This document shows, piece after piece, positions 58,834 to 61,839 of a DNA stretch of 61,839 nt. The stretch comes from Oscillospiraceae bacterium. Lineage in GTDB: Bacteria; Bacillota; Clostridia; Oscillospirales; Acutalibacteraceae. The stretch spans positions 1 through 61,839 of the forward strand of contig CADCLS010000008.1 in NCBI GenBank assembly GCA_902802375.1. Reading direction: 5' to 3'. A program made the position numbers and the translations under genes. How positions within the stretch are numbered: position 1 is the stretch's first letter; each line of letters begins with the position of its first letter. Under the pieces are notes generated by a model. The model worked only from the letters and a program-made list of their open reading frames with translations, did no database searches and was not told the DNA's origin.

Positions 58834-59924
58834 GCCGAGGTGAATTATACTATCAAGTGCAACACTTGAACAAAAAATAGAAGTTCATACAAATCTCTGT
58901 TAAAATAGAGATGTGGAAACTAAAATAACAAAGGAGAAATGTATGAACTACAAACATCTTAGCATAGAAGAACGCTGTTGTCTACGGGAATATTACAAAA
59001 AAGGATACAGTTACAGAGAAATAGCGAAACTAATAGGAAGAAATGTAAGCACGGTATCACGAGAGCTAAACAGAAATTTTACTCATATGTATGACATACC
59101 AACATACTATCCTCATACAGCACAAAAGAAATGCAATTTAAGGCGTAGTTATTGTCACCGAGGAATATTTTGGGATAAAGAAGTCTTAGATTACATAGAC
59201 GAGAAATTGCAACAAACTTGGTCGCCCGAACAAATATCTAAAACACCTTGTGAATTAGAAATGCCGTCTTTCAAAACAATATACCGTTGGATAGACAAAG
59301 GGTATCTGAAATCTACACTAAAAAATTTAAGGCGTAAAGGCAAAACAAAAAAACGGCTCGGGCACGGTGGTAGATTTACTACTGGCAAATCAATTAGAAA
59401 AAGAGATAAGAGCGTTTATAAAAGAAGCGAATTTGGTCATTGGGAAGCAGATACTGTTGTAAGCGGACAAGGCAAATCTAAAGTTTGTTTCGCAACCCTT
59501 GCCGAAAGGATGACAAGGTATTATATAGCGATTAAAATACCGGATAGAACAGGTGCTTCAATGGCTGATGCAGTAATTAAGGCTTTTTCAGAATTGCCCG
59601 ATGGTGCTGTTAAGACTATAACTTGCGATAGGGGCAGCGAGTTTTCCGAATGGCGTCGAATTGAAAAAGAATTAAATTGCAATATGTATTTTGCAGATCC
59701 GTACTGTGCTTGGCAAAAAGGAACAAATGAGAATCTCAACGGACTACTTCGCGAATTCTATCCTAAGGGGAGAAATCTTTCAAGAGTCAGTCCTGCGACA
59801 CTAAAAAAGAACCTGGCGTTGATCAACGCCAGGCCCAAAAAGGTTCTTGGATTTCAAAAACCAGTTGATTTGTTTGATTCTTTTATATCTAAGTGTTGCA
59901 CTTAGATTGACAATTCACCGCCGA
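58834..59924 (+). mobile_element. Complete IS30-family insertion sequence with 5-bp direct repeats
   Basis: The element runs from 58839 to 59919 (1081 bp). Ends are imperfect inverted repeats of about 30 bp: left GGTGAATTATACTATC then AAGTGCAACACTT; right, read inward on the minus strand, GGTGAATTGTCAATCT then AAGTGCAACACTT. GCCGA stands just outside both ends (58834-58838 and 59920-59924) as a target duplication. IS30 elements usually duplicate 2-3 bp, so five is slightly unusual. One intact transposase gene fills the element. Confidence 0.85.
58943..59905 (+). CDS. IS30-family transposase
   Basis: About 320 aa, start at 58943 with AAGGAG ahead. The N-terminal helix-turn-helix reads LSIEERCCLREYYKKGYSYR then EIAKLIGRNVSTVSREL, typical of IS30. 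The DDE catalytic residues are all present: GHWEADTVV, ITCDRGSEF and NENLNGLLREF. The gene ends inside the right inverted repeat region, and no lesion is seen, so the transposase should be functional. Confidence 0.95.
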   Translation: MNYKHLSIEERCCLREYYKKGYSYREIAKLIGRNVSTVSRELNRNFTHMYDIPTYYPHTAQKKCNLRRSYCHRGIFWDKEVLDYIDEKLQQTWSPEQISKTPCELEMPSFKTIYRWIDKGYLKSTLKNLRRKGKTKKRLGHGGRFTTGKSIRKRDKSVYKRSEFGHWEADTVVSGQGKSKVCFATLAERMTRYYIAIKIPDRTGASMADAVIKAFSELPDGAVKTITCDRGSEFSEWRRIEKELNCNMYFADPYCAWQKGTNENLNGLLREFYPKGRNLSRVSPATLKKNLALINARPKKVLGFQKPVDLFDSFISKCCT

Positions 59925-59969
59925 CACTCAAAAAAGAATCGTTCTGAAAACCTTATTTTCCTTAAAATC

Positions 59970-61013
59970 TTATTTTAATATTTTCTCCAATACATCTCCG
60001 ATAACTTTTGCCATAGATGCAAAGCCGAGGTCGGTTGGATGGGTGTTATCAACGGTACCATTATTTCCTGCCATTTGCATCAACTTTTCCCCTTCAATTA
60101 AGTAAACATTTTTGTCGCCATTCTCGATAGCATTGTTATAGGTTTCTTTAATTACATTTAACCGCAACACATCATCTTCTGTTAAACAAAATTTAGGCCG
60201 CGGCATCATTATAATGGGTACATCGGGATTTTTTTGGCGTATTCGTTTGAACATTTTTTCATGGGTGTTTTTTAAATCTTCTACCGTGTTAGCATTATGA
60301 TCATAATCATATACAAAACACGACATTTCAAGATTGCTTATATATTCAGCAATTTCATCTTCGCCTCTGGCGTAACCCGCAAAACCGAGATTAATATGAT
60401 CAGCATTTAATCGACGAGACACAATGCTTTCGTAGGACATACCGGGCCTTGATGCACATCCGCCTTGCGTTATCGAGGAGCCGTAGTAAACAATCGCTTT
60501 TTCATATTTATATGGTTGGGGAGCACACAGGGTAGCCTGCTCGCTAACACCTATAAACAGTTCATTAACTGAACAGTAAAGAGGGAAATTTATTGTTATT
60601 TCTCGCATTTCATTTGATTGAAAATAAATAATACTTTCATAGCTATCGCTAATATCATAGGGAGGAACAAATGTGGAAACATATTCATTATTTGCATACA
60701 GGTCAAACCCCGTCGAACCGGTCAAAGCAAAGTGGGACATTCTCCAAATATCCGACATTTTAGCATGTATAGCAACATAAGGACTATCCGTTTTAAAACG
60801 TACTCTACCGCCTGCGGTATTAGTGTGAAGGCGAAGAACACCGTCGCTTACGGTTTCTGCAACTTTCTCCGGCATTCTTCTAAATTTGCCATTTTCATAA
60901 AATACACCATATATATGAAACGGATCATTAAGAACATTATAAAACCGAATATCCCCTACATTTAAATTCGTTTCAACCTTAAAATTTGAATCAATTACCG
61001 AAAAATCCGTCAT
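59970..61013 (-). CDS. SGNH/GDSL hydrolase with N-terminal GxDLY domain
   Basis: The reading frame is open to 61316, but homology starts at MTDFSVIDSNFKVETN (ATG at 61013); about 347 aa. An N-terminal beta domain contains GFDLYANNEYVSTF, matching the GxDLY motif of SGNH_hydro-associated domains. The hydrolase has block I YYGSSITQGGCASRPGMSYE with the catalytic Ser, Gly in INLGFAGYARGEDEIAEYI, and the Asp-x-x-His pair in VDNTHPTDLGF. Such enzymes deacetylate plant or host carbohydrates, or cell-wall sugars. No signal peptide is visible, so it is likely cytosolic. Confidence 0.85.
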   Translation of the reverse strand: MTDFSVIDSNFKVETNLNVGDIRFYNVLNDPFHIYGVFYENGKFRRMPEKVAETVSDGVLRLHTNTAGGRVRFKTDSPYVAIHAKMSDIWRMSHFALTGSTGFDLYANNEYVSTFVPPYDISDSYESIIYFQSNEMREITINFPLYCSVNELFIGVSEQATLCAPQPYKYEKAIVYYGSSITQGGCASRPGMSYESIVSRRLNADHINLGFAGYARGEDEIAEYISNLEMSCFVYDYDHNANTVEDLKNTHEKMFKRIRQKNPDVPIIMMPRPKFCLTEDDVLRLNVIKETYNNAIENGDKNVYLIEGEKLMQMAGNNGTVDNTHPTDLGFASMAKVIGDVLEKILK

Positions 61014-61362
61014 ATTTATGACCATTCCTTTCCGCTGCACTACAGGCAAAAACGGAAAATAAAACCCGATTGCCATAACACAGCATTCAAAATTTGTGTT
61101 AAAATCGGGAGATGAAGAGACGGCTCTCTTGCTCCCTTTATTACTTCCCAAAATCCCGTAATGGTTTCCTGAGAGGCAAGAGTTAAGATATAAAAAAAAT
61201 CCCGCCATCTTGCGTAAACAGGATTTTTGTGATAAATGCCCCTTTTGACAAGCGAGCGAAAACCCTTTATTTATGCAGGTTTCAGGACTTTTTCGCGTCG
61301 TTCTTTTTTGAATCACCCCACGTCGAATCCGAACCTACCTGTTTCATATTTCTAAGAATAAA
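61014..61362. other. Intergenic region between esterase and recombinase
   Basis: No convincing gene. A weak hairpin AAAAAAATCC/GGATTTTT is present around 61193-61227. A promoter-like TTGACA (61246-61251) and TATTTA, 17 bp apart, point to the right on the plus strand with no recognised gene behind it. The open frame extending the esterase upstream to 61316 shows no protein-like features. Since a large serine recombinase ends to the right, this stretch may contain the end of an integrated element. Confidence 0.4.
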
Positions 61363-61391
61363 GCACCCACTTTTTAATAAAAGCGGATGCC
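61363..61391 (-). terminator. Putative terminator of the recombinase gene
   Basis: On the minus strand GCATCCGCTTTT and AAAAAGTGGGTGC form an imperfect stem (G-T pairs included) with a 3-nt loop, followed by TTTATTCTT. Confidence 0.55.
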
Positions 61392-61395
61392 ATTT

Positions 61396-61839
61396 TTATT
61401 CTATGCGTTGTTTAATTTCGTAACCACCTTTGATAATAATTACAATAGTTTTATCTCCCATAACTCTAATACACTCAATTATCCTCCGCACGACATTATC
61501 ATCAAACTCAGTAAAATTTAAATCTTCATTTTTAATGCTATTCATTATTCGGTCAACTTCAGTTTCAGTATTACCATGATTTTCAATCTTTGCATTTGCA
61601 ATAGCAAGTTGTTCCCTTAATGCTTTTATCTTATTTGAGATTTCAATTATACCTTGCTGATACCGTGTTTTGTCACCGGCTGTTTCTTGTTGCCTTTTTA
61701 TAAAATCATTCAACTCTTTTTTTAATTGCTCTATGTTCTCTTTGATGTTATTTGCTTCAATTACATTTTTATTGCCTCCAATAGAAAACTCCAAAGCAGT
61801 TCTAACTGCTTCCAAAACTTTTTCTTTTTCTGGAGCAAT
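61396..61839 (-). CDS. Large serine recombinase, C-terminal part (runs off the window)
   Basis: The frame is open to the window end (IAPEKEKVLEAVRTALEFS from 61839), so this is the last 147 or so residues of a longer protein. It has a coiled-coil region (ENIEQLKKELNDFIKRQQET; SNKIKALREQLAIANAKI) and then LNFTEFDDNVVRRIIECI, closing with VIIIKGGYEIKQRIE. The FDD-VRRIIE-I-V block and the final GYEI are typical of the C-termini of large serine integrases of conjugative transposons and phages. The catalytic N-terminal domain is beyond the window. Confidence 0.82.
   Translation of the reverse strand: MAPEKEKVLEAVRTALEFSIGGNKNVIEANNIKENIEQLKKELNDFIKRQQETAGDKTRYQQGIIEISNKIKALREQLAIANAKIENHGNTETEVDRIMNSIKNEDLNFTEFDDNVVRRIIECIRVMGDKTIVIIIKGGYEIKQRIE

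Noticed and set aside
61014-61316. N-terminal extension of the GDSL hydrolase frame up to 61316
   Set aside because: The extra 101 residues look unstructured and Cys/Lys-rich with no signal peptide, while the recognisable domain starts near 61013. It is treated as non-coding.

Overview
The window looks like a chromosomal segment of an anaerobic, low-to-moderate G+C Clostridia bacterium, most likely of the Oscillospiraceae/Ruminococcaceae type from a gut or rumen. The evidence is bifunctional AdhE, a type III glutamine synthetase, a Feo ferrous-iron system with a FeoB-associated Cys-rich peptide, AddAB instead of RecBCD, ThyX instead of ThyA, a dockerin-bearing secreted protein, Gram-positive ribosome binding sites and many U-tailed hairpin terminators. 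This placement rests on gene content; no 16S rRNA gene is present.

Layout. 1-1180: AT-rich accessory edge with a decayed AraC-type C-terminus and a frameshifted, truncated IS200-type transposase. 1222-4577 (minus): adhE followed by an APH-fold kinase. 4718-12055 (minus): one long operon, Alr-like racemase > D-aspartate-ligase-like ATP-grasp enzyme > asparagine-synthase-like amidotransferase > ABC exporter pair > radC. The first three resemble the D-Asp/D-Asn peptidoglycan cross-bridge pathway of lactic acid bacteria. A 22-codon relic of a second asnB 3' end lies before the ABC ATPase. 12193-18295 (plus): rlmB, a degenerate P-type-ATPase-like membrane protein, metG and tatD. 18348-22131: a small ORF, a DtxR-type regulator, then feoA-feoA-feoB and the Cys-rich peptide under a promoter bearing three 18-bp operators.

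22115-25470 (minus): two GT8 glycosyltransferases and two PlsC-type acyltransferases, all translationally coupled. 25585-30398 (minus): a GldA/F/G-like ABC system with a DUF4340 protein. 30534-34495 (plus): an LCP-like membrane protein, a transglutaminase-fold lipoprotein, and a secreted dockerin / Cys-pair-repeat / transglutaminase protein. Then glnN, a DUF975 membrane protein, a zinc-ribbon membrane protein, comM/yifB and an Sfp-type transferase. 40033-40343: tRNA-Thr(CGU) followed by three 88-bp tandem copies of its terminator. Then an XRE regulator, addB-addA, and the operon thyX-tmk-DJ-1-mltG-U32 peptidase (all minus). 52152-54123 (plus): prs and pnuC, the latter behind an attenuator-like leader.

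54166-57510 (minus): a TetR-controlled redox operon (iron alcohol dehydrogenase, flavoredoxin, CMD-cupin) with two TGACACSGTGTCA operators. 57540-61839: accessory end with an orphan lipoprotein, a hairpin-studded repeat, a complete IS30-family element with a 5-bp target duplication, a GDSL/SGNH esterase, and the C-terminus of a large serine recombinase that runs off the window, suggesting an integrated element beyond the right edge.

Protein identities are from reading the sequences against remembered family motifs; no database search was run. Start codons were moved from the longest ORF to the ribosome-binding-site-supported codon where the sequence argued for it.
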